DNA of 64,000 nt from Natronomonas salsuginis. GTDB lineage: Archaea; Halobacteriota; Halobacteria; Halobacteriales; Haloarculaceae. Both the position numbers and the translations under genes were made by a program. Each line of letters starts with the position of its first letter. Position 1 is the first letter of the stretch. Where the stretch lies: positions 148,056-212,055 of the forward strand of contig NZ_QKNX01000005.1 in NCBI RefSeq assembly GCF_005239135.1, read 5' to 3'. This document shows, in pieces, positions 1 through 8,893 of the stretch. The notes below the pieces were generated by a model. That model did no database searches. It had not been told where the DNA came from and saw only the letters and a list, made by a program, of their open reading frames with translations.

Positions 1-1108
1 CGACAACCTCGTCGCCCTCGCCCTTCTCGACGGGGACGGACTCGCCCGTCACCATCGATTCGTCGACGGCCGACTGCCCGTCGACGACGACACCGTCGGT
101 CGGGATCTGCTCGCCGGGCCGGACTTTCATCCGGTCACCGACTTTGACGTCTTCGAGCGGAATCTCCTCTTCGTTGCCGTCTTCGTCGACGACTGTCGCC
201 GTCTCCGCCTCCATCTCCAGCAGCTTGCGGAGTGCTTCACCGGCCTGTCCCTTCGAACGGGCTTCGAGGTAGTTGCCCAGCGTGATGAACACGAGGATAA
301 GCGCCGCCGTGTCGAAGTACAGACCGCCCGCGATCACCTCGAGTAGCACAGCAACGGAGTAGACGTAGGCGGTGGTCGATCCCAGCGCGATCAGCACGTC
401 CATGTTGGCACGCTTGTTGTTCACCAGCGCATTGTACGAGTTCTTGTAGAACGGCCAGCCGAGAAGCGCCTGCACCGGTGTCGCGAGCAGAAACTCGACC
501 CAACCGAGTTCCACGCCGAAGACGGTCTCGGGGACGAAGGCGCCGCCGAGAAGATAGTTGTCGATGAGGAAGAACAGCAACGGCGCAGAGAGGACTGCCC
601 CGAACAGTGTCAGTCGGAGCTGTTTTCGTATCTCGGCCTGCCGCGCGGCGTCGCGCGCGTCCTCACCGGAGTCGCCGTCGTCGCCGTCCTCTCGGACGGG
701 CGAGTAGCCCGCGCTCTCGATGGCATCGTAGAGCGCATCCAGCGACGTGTCCGCGGGATTGTACCGGACTTGGGCTTCGTCGGTGGCGAAGTTCGCCTCG
801 GCTGCGATGACACCTGGCGTGTTCTCAAGGGCAGTCTCATTGGTCTGTACACAGTTGGCACAGGTCATATCGGAGATGCCGATAGTCACCGTGTCAGACA
901 CCGCCCCGTACCCGGCATCTTCGATCGCCTTGTATATCTCTTCGAGCGTTACCTCGTCAGGATCGTACTCGACGGAGCCCTCGTCGGTGGCGAAGTTCGC
1001 GTTCGCCTCAACGACGCCGTCGAGGGACTCTAGCGCGTCGCCAACTGTCGCCGAACAGTTGGCGCAGGTCATCCCTGTGATATCGAGATGGGTTGTTCGG
1101 CTTGTCAT
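1..1108 (-). CDS. copA: Copper-translocating P1B-type ATPase, N-terminal part (cut by window edge)
   Basis: Exports Cu(I) across the membrane using ATP. Only the first ~369 residues are in the window; the catalytic DKTGT region lies beyond position 1. Two heavy-metal-associated domains sit at the N-terminus, each with an MTCANC metal site (about residues 13-18 and 82-87). A charged linker and membrane helices follow, then the actuator domain with the conserved DESMVTGES stretch near the edge. The ATG at 1106-1108 directly precedes the first HMA domain, so the start is firm. The TRASH-domain regulator lies 93 bp upstream on the same strand, which fits a copper-induced pair. Family assignment is secure; copper rather than silver is inferred from the motif type and neighbours. 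Confidence 0.93.
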   Translation of the reverse strand, partial: MTSRTTHLDITGMTCANCSATVGDALESLDGVVEANANFATDEGSVEYDPDEVTLEEIYKAIEDAGYGAVSDTVTIGISDMTCANCVQTNETALENTPGVIAAEANFATDEAQVRYNPADTSLDALYDAIESAGYSPVREDGDDGDSGEDARDAARQAEIRKQLRLTLFGAVLSAPLLFFLIDNYLLGGAFVPETVFGVELGWVEFLLATPVQALLGWPFYKNSYNALVNNKRANMDVLIALGSTTAYVYSVAVLLEVIAGGLYFDTAALILVFITLGNYLEARSKGQAGEALRKLLEMEAETATVVDEDGNEEEIPLEDVKVGDRMKVRPGEQIPTDGVVVDGQSAVDESMVTGESVPVEKGEGDEVV

Positions 1109-1175
1109 GCTGGTTTAACTATACGGGGTCCATGTTTAGACGATTTGTTGTTACGAGAGCCCGGGTATGAGCCCC

Positions 1176-1196
1176 AACAAAATTAGGATTCCAAAG
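1176..1196. promoter_or_regulatory. Operator-like site upstream of copA
   Basis: This stretch fits AACAAAnTTnGGATTC and recurs at 1865-1885, with 16 of 21 bases identical. It lies about 70-90 bp upstream of the copA start. The two copies sit at the two promoters bracketing the TRASH-domain regulator gene, so it is a candidate binding site for that regulator. This is an inference from repetition and position only. Confidence 0.45.
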
Positions 1197-1201
1197 GCCC
1201 G

Positions 1202-1792
1202 TTATGCGCCTTCTTTTAATCGCTGGTATCGATCCTCAAACCGTGCAAGACAGGATGGACAGCAGAAGTGGTAGATCTCGCCATCGATTCGCGTCGTCTC
1301 CCCCTCATTATCGACGGTATTGTTACACTCAGCACACGTAAGAGCGAATTCGACGCCATCGACAGATGGCGTCCATTCGATGTCGTCGACGAGTGTGACT
1401 GTATACTCCGTTATCTCGATCTCGTCGAAGAGTCCATTCACCCACCGACGAATGTTCTGTGCTTCGACGCGAGCGTAGAACCAAAGGTCTCCCTCAGATG
1501 TCGTAAAGACGTGTTCGACGCCGTCTGACTCGCGAACCTGGGTACGGGCTGCCTCCAGTACTCCCGGGCCGATCTCGGCTTGGATAAACACTGGAACACC
1601 GGCCCGGAGATGGGCTCGATTGACATCGATCGTGAAGTTGTTGATGACATCCGCCTCCTGTAATCGTTTGACTCGATCGGAAACGGCAGGCCCCGAAAGA
1701 CCGACCTCCTCACCAATATCGCTGAATGGGCGGCGAGCATTTTCAGCCAGTAACGAGAGAATTTCCAGGTCGGTTTCATCCAAGTTGCGCAT
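1202..1792 (-). CDS. Lrp/AsnC-type regulator with C-terminal TRASH metal-sensing domain
   Basis: Transcription factor expected to sense copper and control the neighbouring export genes. The N-terminus is a typical Lrp/AsnC helix-turn-helix (LDETDLEILSLLAENARRP... SDRVKRLQEADVI), followed by an effector-like middle domain. The last ~45 residues form a TRASH domain with Cys pairs (CAEC, then CCPSC after a HFCCP turn), a known metal-binding treble-clef type. I chose the ATG at 1792 (MRNLDETDLEI) because the family normally begins there; an in-frame ATG at 1819 would add nine residues. It is divergent from the small HMA chaperone gene and lies upstream of copA. This arrangement is typical of haloarchaeal copper loci. 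Confidence 0.88.
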   Translation of the reverse strand: MRNLDETDLEILSLLAENARRPFSDIGEEVGLSGPAVSDRVKRLQEADVINNFTIDVNRAHLRAGVPVFIQAEIGPGVLEAARTQVRESDGVEHVFTTSEGDLWFYARVEAQNIRRWVNGLFDEIEITEYTVTLVDDIEWTPSVDGVEFALTCAECNNTVDNEGETTRIDGEIYHFCCPSCLARFEDRYQRLKEGA

Positions 1793-1864
1793 ACCGATGC
1801 CTCGGCTCGCAGAATACATTATTGTTGCCCACGAAATGCCTTCGACACCGCCGATCTACGGCCT

Positions 1865-1885
1865 AACAAACTTTGGATTCTAAGC
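1865..1885. promoter_or_regulatory. Operator-like site in the regulator/chaperone divergent promoter
   Basis: Second copy of the AACAAAnTTnGGATTC element, in the 134-bp gap between the divergent regulator and HMA chaperone genes. Its 3' part (CTTTGGATTCTAAG) is an imperfect palindrome. The position allows control of both genes. No such copy is seen upstream of the CopB-type gene at 2246. Confidence 0.45.
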
Positions 1886-1926
1886 AGAAAACCACATAGA
1901 ACAACAGCCCCTATTCAGTATTGGAT

Positions 1927-2124
1927 ATGAGCCAGACCATCACCGTCGAAGGGATGAGTTGTGGGCACTGTGAACAGACTGTCGAAGATGCGCTTCAGGA
2001 GGTTAGCGGCGTAACTGATGCGAGCGCCGATCACGAGTCCGGACAGGCGGACGTTGACGGCGACGCTGATGTCACGGCACTCGTCCAGGCCATCGAAGAC
2101 GCTGGATATACGGCACACGCCTGA
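1927..2124 (+). CDS. copZ: Heavy-metal-associated domain protein, copper chaperone
   Basis: A 65-residue stand-alone HMA domain that should bind Cu(I) in the cytosol and pass it to the ATPases. The metal site is MSCGHC at about residues 10-15, and the fold ends with the usual AIEDAGYTA helix. An in-frame TTG at 1921 is possible, but the ATG at 1927 gives the normal family start. It is divergent from the TRASH regulator and precedes the CopB-type ATPase by about 120 bp. Length and motif match CopZ-like chaperones, and the highly acidic surface is halophilic. Confidence 0.88.
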   Translation: MSQTITVEGMSCGHCEQTVEDALQEVSGVTDASADHESGQADVDGDADVTALVQAIEDAGYTAHA

Positions 2125-2245
2125 GAACCACCGAATCGTCGTCACCGGAGGCCCAGCCGCTCCTTTCGACTCCGGGTCCTCTTGACCTCCTTCGCGATGT
2201 CGGGGGCAGGACTAAATCATGGGGGACGGCATCAATATTCAATAA

Positions 2246-4600
2246 ATGGACAACGATCCAAATCGCGAGAAGTCCGATACATCCGCATCGGATTCTCAGA
2301 CATCACCCCAGACCGACGGTCCCGTCTACTGCTGCCGAGTCTGCCAGTTACACGCAGACGAAGAAGCGCGTCCAACGGCTCAAGCGACGTCCGAGCAGCA
2401 CTCACATTCCCCGGGACACGAGGCTCACCCGACAGGGGACGGTGCTCGTACCGAGTCCGACTCCACGGAGGAACACGCACAGCACGATCCCGACGCCGAA
2501 CACGGTCACCATCACGCCGATGCTGAATCGCCACCTTCTGCAGAGACAGAGCCCACTCACGACGGGCACGATCACGGTGCAGGCGTCGACGAGGACGGAC
2601 ACGAAGATCACAGCGATCACACGGATCACTCAGGCCACGAGGCGATGTTTCGGCGGCGGTTCTGGGTGTCGCTCGTCCTCTCGATTCCGGTCATCGTCTT
2701 CAGCGAATTCATTCAGGACGTCTTTGGGTACACTGCGCCGTCGTTCCCCGGCAGCGTCTGGATTACGCCGGTCCTCGCGGTGATCGTCTTCGCGTACGGT
2801 GGCGTGCCGTTCCTCTCGATGGCACGCACCGAACTGAAGACCCGCGAGCCAGGGATGATGATGCTCATCTCGCTAGCCATCTCGGTCGCGTTCGTCTACT
2901 CGGTTGCGAGCCTCTTCCTCCCGGGAACGACGCCCTTTTTCTGGGAACTCGTCACGCTGATTGACATCATGCTCCTCGGGCACTGGATCGAGATGCGGTC
3001 GGTCCGGGCGGCCTCGGGGGCGCTGGACGAACTAGCGAAGCTCATGCCCGATACTGCCGAGCGTATCACCGAGAGTGGGGATACCGAGGAAGTACCCGTT
3101 TCCAAACTCGGCGAGGACGATGTCGTGCTCGTCCGTCCCGGTGCTTCGGTTCCCGCCGACGGCGAAGTCGTTGAGGGCGAATCATCAGTCGACGAATCGA
3201 TGATTACGGGCGAATCCAGGCCGGTGGGCAAGGAACCTGGATCAGAAGTGGTCGCCGGGACGGTCAACCAGGACGGGAGCCTCCGCATCAAGATCACGAA
3301 GACGGGCGAGGAGACGACGTTAGCGGGCATCATGCGGCTCGTTGATGAAGCCCAGAAATCGAAATCTCGAACCCAGTTGCTCGCCGACAAGGCAGCTGGC
3401 TGGCTATTCTACGTGGCACTCGGCGTCGCGGCGATTACGGCCGTCGCGTGGGTCGTCGCCACCGGGTACAACATCACCGTCCTCGAGCGTGTCGTGACGG
3501 TCCTGGTCATCGCGTGTCCCCACGCACTCGGCCTGGCCGTCCCGCTCGTGGTAGCGATCAACACCTCAACCGCTGCCAAGAACGGGATGCTCATCCGCGA
3601 CCGCATTGCCATGGAGGAATCCCGTAATCTGGACACGGTGATGTTCGACAAGACCGGGACACTCACGAAGGGCGAACAGGGCGTCGTCGGTGTCGAGACG
3701 GCAAGTGACTGGAGTGAAGAGAGAGCGTTCGAAGTCGCCGCTGGTGTCGAGGGTGACTCCGAGCACATGATCGCGCGTGCCATCCGGGACGCCGCCCAGG
3801 AACGGGACATCCAGCGAGCGAGCGTTTCGAACTTCGAGAATTTCCGCGGTCTCGGCGTCAGAGCCACTGTGGACGGCGAGACGGTTCATATCGGTGGACC
3901 GAACCTGATTGAGAAATTCGGTATCGAACGATCTGACGACATCGCTGCCTTCGCGGAGGAAGCTGGCTCGAACGCAGAGACGGTTATCTACCTGGTTCAC
4001 GACGAATCCGAAGTTGTCGCAGCATTCGCGCTGGCGGACGTTATTCGGGAAGAAAGCAGGCAGGCCATCGAGGCACTACATGCGATGGACATCGAGGTGG
4101 CGATGCTGACCGGTGACTCCGAGGACGTCGCACGGGCTGTCTCGGAGGAACTCGGCATCGACCAGTACTTCGCGGAGGTCCTCCCCGAGGAGAAGGACAC
4201 GAAGGTCGAACAACTCCAATCAGAGGGGAAGCTGGTCGCGATGGTCGGCGACGGCGTCAACGACGCCCCCGCGCTCACCCGCGCCGACGTCGGCATCGCC
4301 ATCGGTTCCGGAACGGACGTCGCCATCGAGTCGGGCGACATCATCCTCGTCGACAACAACCCCCTGGATGTCGTCCGCCTCATCAGGCTGTCGAAGGCGA
4401 GCTACCGGAAGATGCAGGAGAACCTCGTCTGGGCGACCGGATACAACGTATTCGCGCTCCCGCTGGCAGCGGGGATACTTGCGCCCATCGGCATCCTCCT
4501 TTCACCGGCGATCGGCGCCGTGTTCATGTCGCTGTCGACGATCATCGTCGCGATTAATGCGCGCAGACTGCGGAATATCAATCTCTCGGTGGCTGCGTAA
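2246..4600 (+). CDS. copB: CopB-type P1B ATPase with His-rich N-terminus and CPH motif
   Basis: A 784-residue membrane ATPase for metal export. Residues ~20-135 are a cytosolic His/Asp/Glu-rich segment with many HxH and HEDHSDH-like runs and a CCRVC start, probably metal binding. The transmembrane metal site is IACPHAL (about residue 420), the CPH variant of the CopB subgroup rather than CPC. The phosphorylation site is [10 protein letters not shown] (~467), the hinge [10 protein letters not shown] follows, and an ESMITGES actuator motif is present. It lacks HMA domains, the reverse of the copA product, so the island carries two complementary exporters. Substrate is inferred as Cu(II), Cu(I) or Ag(I). 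The next gene begins 15 bp downstream. Confidence 0.93.
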   Translation: MDNDPNREKSDTSASDSQTSPQTDGPVYCCRVCQLHADEEARPTAQATSEQHSHSPGHEAHPTGDGARTESDSTEEHAQHDPDAEHGHHHADAESPPSAETEPTHDGHDHGAGVDEDGHEDHSDHTDHSGHEAMFRRRFWVSLVLSIPVIVFSEFIQDVFGYTAPSFPGSVWITPVLAVIVFAYGGVPFLSMARTELKTREPGMMMLISLAISVAFVYSVASLFLPGTTPFFWELVTLIDIMLLGHWIEMRSVRAASGALDELAKLMPDTAERITESGDTEEVPVSKLGEDDVVLVRPGASVPADGEVVEGESSVDESMITGESRPVGKEPGSEVVAGTVNQDGSLRIKITKTGEETTLAGIMRLVDEAQKSKSRTQLLADKAAGWLFYVALGVAAITAVAWVVATGYNITVLERVVTVLVIACPHALGLAVPLVVAINTSTAAKNGMLIRDRIAMEESRNLDTVMFDKTGTLTKGEQGVVGVETASDWSEERAFEVAAGVEGDSEHMIARAIRDAAQERDIQRASVSNFENFRGLGVRATVDGETVHIGGPNLIEKFGIERSDDIAAFAEEAGSNAETVIYLVHDESEVVAAFALADVIREESRQAIEALHAMDIEVAMLTGDSEDVARAVSEELGIDQYFAEVLPEEKDTKVEQLQSEGKLVAMVGDGVNDAPALTRADVGIAIGSGTDVAIESGDIILVDNNPLDVVRLIRLSKASYRKMQENLVWATGYNVFALPLAAGILAPIGILLSPAIGAVFMSLSTIIVAINARRLRNINLSVAA

Positions 4601-4615
4601 TCCACTATCATAGCC

Positions 4616-5233
4616 ATGCCCGTCATCACGACATCGCTGTTCGGTCTAGGACTCCTGTCTGGAGGGATACTTCTCGGTGGAGTTCTCGTGAGCATCTGGA
4701 GCCAGTCTCACCGGTTCTGGCCCCACGGCACCCGCAACTGGACGTTCTGGCTCAGCTGGACTGCCTGGGTCGTCTACGTCGGCAGTCTGTTCGGAGTTGC
4801 GTATCTCGACTTGTGGAGATGGTACCGGCCGTCGATACTGATTCAGATGATCAGTTTCCTGTTGCTCTTGGTCGGTGCCGCCGTCTCGCTCTGGGCTGTG
4901 TGGCGGCTCGGATTCCACGAGAGTGCCGGTCTCGAAGGGCAGTTGAACACCGATGGACCGTATCAGTATTCCCGGAATCCACAGTACGTCAGCTACATCG
5001 CGATGCTCGTCGGCGGAGCGGTTCTCGCCGGGTCCTGGATGACGGCGGTACTCGCCCTGCTTGGAATCGTCTGGTTCCTGCTGGCACCACTCGCGGAGGA
5101 ACCGTGGCTCCGAGAACAGTACGGAGAGGTATACGAAACGTACCGCGAGTCAGTTCCCAGATTCATCGGTCGGCCGAACCAGCGACAAAAACCACAGGAA
5201 CGCACCAACACCTCACGGAGAGATGATCCATGA
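4616..5233 (+). CDS. Isoprenylcysteine carboxyl methyltransferase-like membrane protein
   Basis: A 205-residue protein with about five hydrophobic segments. Its C-terminal half carries the ICMT/PEMT-family signature: GPYQYSRNPQYVSYIAM, then EEPWLREQYGEVYETY followed by RESVPRFIG. These residues form the SAM and substrate pocket in family members. Archaea do not prenylate proteins in the eukaryotic way, so the real methyl acceptor (lipid, thiol or small molecule) is unknown. It starts 15 bp after the CopB stop and its 3' end overlaps the next gene by 4 bp (ATGA), so it is probably co-transcribed with the copper gene. Whether it acts in metal resistance is open. Confidence 0.75.
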   Translation: MPVITTSLFGLGLLSGGILLGGVLVSIWSQSHRFWPHGTRNWTFWLSWTAWVVYVGSLFGVAYLDLWRWYRPSILIQMISFLLLLVGAAVSLWAVWRLGFHESAGLEGQLNTDGPYQYSRNPQYVSYIAMLVGGAVLAGSWMTAVLALLGIVWFLLAPLAEEPWLREQYGEVYETYRESVPRFIGRPNQRQKPQERTNTSRRDDP

Positions 5234-6372
5234 CTGGCGACAGTCACCAGTCGCTCGAAGTGGGGGACCGCGTGGTCCCTTCAGGCAGGAAGGTTCAGTT
5301 CCGGTACGCCGTTGGAACGACATTTAACGACGATCCGATTGAGATTCCGGTCACGGTCATCAACGGCACACGATCTGGACCCACAGGCTTTCTGACTGCA
5401 GCAGTTCACGGCGACGAACTCAACGGCATCAAAATAATCCAGGAGGTCGCGGGCCACTACGCTCCCGAGGACATTCACGGAGCGCTCGTCTGCCTGCACG
5501 TGTTGAACGTACCAGGCTTTCTCGCCCAGCAGCGCTATATCCCCATCTACGACGAAGATCTCAATCGCTCGTTCCCCGGCAACTCACGGAGTACGACCAC
5601 AAAACGACTCGCCAACGCCATCTGCGAGGAATTCGTTTCGAAGTGTGACTTCGGTCTCGACTTCCACACATCGACGCGCAACCGAACGACAATGTACCAC
5701 GTCCGCGCCGACATGAACGACCCCGCTGTCGAACGACTGGCCCGGGCGTTCGGGACGAGCGTGATTCTCGACGGCGAGGGTTCACAAGGGACGCTCCGAC
5801 GCGTAGCCTGCGAGGACGGGATCCCCACCGTCACCGTCGAGATGGGACGAGCACACCGCTTCCAAACGACACACCTCGACCGGGCGCTCCACTGCGTCGC
5901 GAGCGTCCTCGCCGAACACGAGGTGCTTCCGGATCACCCCGTCTCCTGGCCCGGCTGGACACGCGTCATCGCCCGTGATGGTGAGAAGTCGTGGCTCCGC
6001 GCCGACACTGGTGGGCTCGTCGAGATGAAGTGGGGCCCACACTCCCTCGTTGAAGATGGCGAACCGCTGTTCACGATTTCTGATCACTTCAAAGACGAAG
6101 TCGAAGTCGTTCGTGCGCCGTCGACTGGCCTCGTCGTGGGGGTCCTTGAAAATGCAGTCGCATATCCGGGCCACCCGCTGTGTCACTTCGTGAGCGTCGA
6201 CGAGACGACCGCTGACATCATACGAGACGACATCGAGCGGGGCGTTTTCGATGTCTACCGTGAAGGCGGTTTCCAGTGGCCCGAGTCGCAGTGGTACGCA
6301 ACACATGGACATGGCACTAAGTCAAAACATGCAAGAAATATCTCAGAAACTGAACGGGAGGAAAACAGATGA
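5230..6372 (+). CDS. Succinylglutamate desuccinylase/aspartoacylase (AstE/AspA) family hydrolase
   Basis: A 380-residue zinc-dependent deacylase of the M14-like fold. Visible family features are the HGDEL zinc motif (about residue 59), DLNRSFPG (~112-119), the third zinc ligand in DFHTSTRN (~147), and the catalytic Glu in VTVEMG. A C-terminal beta-rich domain with VRAPSTGLVVG resembles the biotinyl-lipoyl-like tail of the family. It overlaps both neighbours by 4 bp. The natural amide substrate cannot be read from sequence. Its translational coupling to two methyltransferase genes suggests one pathway acting on a shared small molecule. Confidence 0.85.
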   Translation: MTGDSHQSLEVGDRVVPSGRKVQFRYAVGTTFNDDPIEIPVTVINGTRSGPTGFLTAAVHGDELNGIKIIQEVAGHYAPEDIHGALVCLHVLNVPGFLAQQRYIPIYDEDLNRSFPGNSRSTTTKRLANAICEEFVSKCDFGLDFHTSTRNRTTMYHVRADMNDPAVERLARAFGTSVILDGEGSQGTLRRVACEDGIPTVTVEMGRAHRFQTTHLDRALHCVASVLAEHEVLPDHPVSWPGWTRVIARDGEKSWLRADTGGLVEMKWGPHSLVEDGEPLFTISDHFKDEVEVVRAPSTGLVVGVLENAVAYPGHPLCHFVSVDETTADIIRDDIERGVFDVYREGGFQWPESQWYATHGHGTKSKHARNISETEREENR

Positions 6373-7031
6373 CTGACCCGTCTCATCCGATGTTCGCACG
6401 ACTGTACGATCCGGTGATGAAACCAGCGGAGCGAATCGTACTTGCCGACCATCGACGCTACCTCGTGGACGACTTGTCCGGGCATGTTCTGGATCTCGGG
6501 ACGGGGACGGGCGCGATGTTTCCGTACTTCGCAGAAGCCGCTACTGGTGGTGACGATCTCACGCTGTTCGCGATTGAGCCAGACCCCCACATGCGCCGGC
6601 AAGCAATCGAACGAGCACGCGAACTGGGACTCGATATCGAGATAGAGAGTGCCGGGGCGGAAACACTCCCGTTCGCGGACGACTCGTTCGATGTCGTCAT
6701 CGCATCACTCGTGTTCTGCACCATCCCCGATTTCGATACTGCGCTCTCCGAGGTTGCACGGGTACTGAAGCCGGGCGGCGAGTTCCGGTTCCTCGAACAC
6801 GTCCGCGGAGAGGGTGCTATCGGTGTCGCACACGACGTACTCGCTCCAGCGTGGCATACCGTCGCTGGCGGTTGTCACCTGAATCGCAACACCCACGAGA
6901 TATTCCGGGACGACGAGCGATTCGAACTCGTCGATTACACGCGACTGGAGAACATCCCGCAGGTCGTTCCAATCGTCCGTGGAACGCTCAAACGCCGACG
7001 CGGAGGCTCGATTCTTTCTCGGTTCGTGTGA
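6369..7031 (+). CDS. Class I SAM-dependent methyltransferase
   Basis: A 220-residue Rossmann methyltransferase. Motif I is VLDLGTGTGAMF (about residues 40-51), the acidic ribose-binding position follows in FAIEPDPHMR, and ADDSFDVVIASLVFCTIPD is the motif II region. The closing segment RFLEHVRGEG matches the ubiE/UbiG-like and phospholipid methyltransferase groups. It overlaps the deacylase by 4 bp and ends the plus-strand run that begins with the CopB gene. The acceptor is unknown. A second methyltransferase lies convergently 10 bp beyond its stop. Confidence 0.85.
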   Translation: MTDPSHPMFARLYDPVMKPAERIVLADHRRYLVDDLSGHVLDLGTGTGAMFPYFAEAATGGDDLTLFAIEPDPHMRRQAIERARELGLDIEIESAGAETLPFADDSFDVVIASLVFCTIPDFDTALSEVARVLKPGGEFRFLEHVRGEGAIGVAHDVLAPAWHTVAGGCHLNRNTHEIFRDDERFELVDYTRLENIPQVVPIVRGTLKRRRGGSILSRFV

Positions 7032-7041
7032 GGAGCGAAGG

Positions 7042-7914
7042 TCACCTCTTCGCAACAAGGATGACGTGCTGGAGGAACGGCAACGCGTGGTGCGCATTTC
7101 TCACCTGCTTGGTAATCGCCGATGGATCGAGATCATACGCTCGTAACAGTCGCTCCAAGAGAGGCCGGATCGGGCTCCTGAGAAGTTGGAGGTACAGCGT
7201 CGTCCATTTCCGGAATCGTCCAACACTGTGTCGCGTGATATCTTCGACCGTTTTAACCTCAAAACTCGCATTGTCGAGAGCGGATTTGTATCCCTCGACA
7301 GTACCTAACGACGGCATATCCCACGCGTCTGCGAACGAGTCGACAAACACTTGTTCCTTCTCGCCCACGTCGGACTGCATCACGAGATCGGAAAGCACGA
7401 GGACCCCCTCAGGTTCGAGGACATCTGCGATCGCGGCGAAGACGCTTTTCCGGTCGGGGAGATACACGAGCGCATCGATGGCTGTACACGCGGTAAACGA
7501 TGCCTCCGTGAACGGAAGTTGCGTCGCATCGCCGACGACGAATCCGGCCTCGACGTGCTCCTCACGTGCGTTCTCGGTTGCCCGCTCGATGTTGTACGGA
7601 ACGAGGTCTAGTCCAGTGACGCTGAATCCGAATCGATCGGCGAGGTGGATCGCCGGACCACCCCGTCCACACCCCACATCGAGGAGCCGAATGCCGTCCG
7701 TGGCGGGCAGGTACGACGCGACCCTCGATCCGACCTCCCCAACAAGGCGACGCTGACTCGACCCGACGACATGCGGTTGGTACCACTCCGAGTAGCCGAG
7801 ATTAAGAAACTCGTCAGTGTCGAGCAGGAGGTCGAACGCCCGCCAGATGCCGGCCCGATCACCGCGGTAGGAGAACTGGTCGGTGATACGCTTGCGGAGG
7901 GGGTTCTTATCCAT
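7042..7914 (-). CDS. SAM-dependent methyltransferase (sterol/gamma-tocopherol-like group)
   Basis: I chose the ATG at 7914 (MDKNPLRKRITDQFSYRGDR), giving 290 residues; upstream in-frame codons lack family features and overlap the next gene. Motif I is LLDVGCGRGGPAIHLA, with GLDLVPYNIERA and a TQLPFTEASFTACTAIDAL segment. The layout resembles methyltransferases that modify lipids, quinones or sterol-like substrates. The C-terminus has a short amphipathic stretch (TLYLQLLRSPIRPLLERLL) that could touch the membrane. It sits 7 bp downstream of the small Cys-rich gene on the same strand, forming a two-gene operon. Substrate unknown. Confidence 0.82.
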   Translation of the reverse strand: MDKNPLRKRITDQFSYRGDRAGIWRAFDLLLDTDEFLNLGYSEWYQPHVVGSSQRRLVGEVGSRVASYLPATDGIRLLDVGCGRGGPAIHLADRFGFSVTGLDLVPYNIERATENAREEHVEAGFVVGDATQLPFTEASFTACTAIDALVYLPDRKSVFAAIADVLEPEGVLVLSDLVMQSDVGEKEQVFVDSFADAWDMPSLGTVEGYKSALDNASFEVKTVEDITRHSVGRFRKWTTLYLQLLRSPIRPLLERLLRAYDLDPSAITKQVRNAHHALPFLQHVILVAKR

Positions 7915-7921
7915 AGAAGGC

Positions 7922-8293
7922 CTACTCGAGTCCGGAAACCTCCGAGTAACAGTACTCGGACTCGTCGCAGTAAGCGAGGTCGGCACACCCGCGGGGGCGC
8001 TGGTACTCTATTCCCTTGTGCCGGCGGAGATACGTCACGTATCCGTCGTCAACGCGGTCGAGAATGTCGTGACAAATCCACTTCTCACCAAACCAGTTGG
8101 CAGCCAAATTCCGGTATGGACACAGGAAGATCGTCCGCTCAACTGAATCGACTTGCGGCGTCTCGACGATCCGGACGCCGACGATTCGGTACGCCACGCG
8201 GAGACGCTTGACGACCGATTCCGGTGTATTCGCGCCGACAAAGAGAACATATGCGATCACATATCCGATGTCGTGGAGGAGTCGTCTAATCAT
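7922..8293 (-). CDS. Small Cys-containing conserved hypothetical protein
   Basis: A 123-residue protein whose function I do not recognise. An N-terminal hydrophobic stretch (IGYVIAYVLFVGA) could be a membrane anchor. The second half has several Cys and aromatic residues in a regular pattern (LCPYRNLAANWFGEKWICHD, then RPRGCADLAYC and EYCYSEV), suggesting a metal or Fe-S site. The GEKWICHDILDRVDDGY segment recalls C-terminal regions of small Cys-rich archaeal proteins, without a firm match. It is 7 bp upstream of the methyltransferase and probably co-transcribed. The ATG at 8293 is the only good start. Confidence 0.6.
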   Translation of the reverse strand: MIRRLLHDIGYVIAYVLFVGANTPESVVKRLRVAYRIVGVRIVETPQVDSVERTIFLCPYRNLAANWFGEKWICHDILDRVDDGYVTYLRRHKGIEYQRPRGCADLAYCDESEYCYSEVSGLE

Positions 8294-8354
8294 CGTTCAG
8301 ACCGTCGTCCGCCGTCCCAAAGTATCTTGACCAGGTGCTCACTCGATCAGGCAC

Positions 8355-8585
8355 CTATATTTCGGCGTACACCTCACCTGTCTTCCCGCCACCGAGTGCG
8401 TAGACGGTGAACGAGCCGGACTTCGTCCCGCCCATCCCCGGCGACCCGGCCGGCATACCGGGCAACGAGATGCCGTCGATCGCCGGGTTTTCGTTGAGCA
8501 TTGCCGCGATGACCTCGTCAGGGACGTGTCCTTCGACGACGTACTCGTCGAGAACGAGGGTGTGATAACTCTGATTCAGAAGCGG
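8355..8585 (-). pseudogene. DUF411 metal-binding protein, C-terminal remnant
   Basis: In the frame ending at TAG 8355-8357 the translation reads HTLVLDEYVVEGHVPDEV, then LNENPAIDGISLPGMP, AGSPGM and VYALGGG. This matches the second half of DUF411 proteins, periplasmic or cytosolic metal-associated proteins common in copper islands. The N-terminal half with the first Cys motif is missing: homology stops at the SYHT position (family SCHT), followed within eight codons by an in-frame stop. It is therefore a broken gene at the edge of the copper island, cut by later IS activity. Confidence 0.7.
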
Positions 8586-8893
8586 TCAACAAACAGTGCC
8601 GCCGCTCAGCAAGCAGTAGACACGCAACGACATCTGTCGTTAGTCCGGCGAGTCGAGACTGTAGTACTTTTGCCACTGTCAAGACTTGGTTCGCGTCCAC
8701 ACGCGGTTCCTATGTCGAGTTCTCGCCATTAATGACGAGTTTGACCAACAAATCTACGAGCTGCCAAACGTTGTACAGCACGAACACGGACACGAAGGTT
8801 TAGTTATAGACCTCAGCAGCTGAATTATAGACTATCCACAAACCCTTACCAAGCTCCGAAGCGTTGATTTTGTAATCTTTCCCAATACCTCGC
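8586..8893. other. Gap between DUF411 remnant and transposase
   Basis: No credible gene. This probably includes the left end of the insertion element that carries the transposase at 8894. I could not fix terminal repeats. TAGTTAT occurs at 8801-8807 and again at 10737-10743, but it is too short to claim as a target duplication. Confidence 0.4.

Noticed and set aside
2232..2534. Opposite-strand ORFs over the His-rich part of the CopB gene
   Set aside because: Typical shadow frames of GC-rich coding sequence with no domain or start signals.
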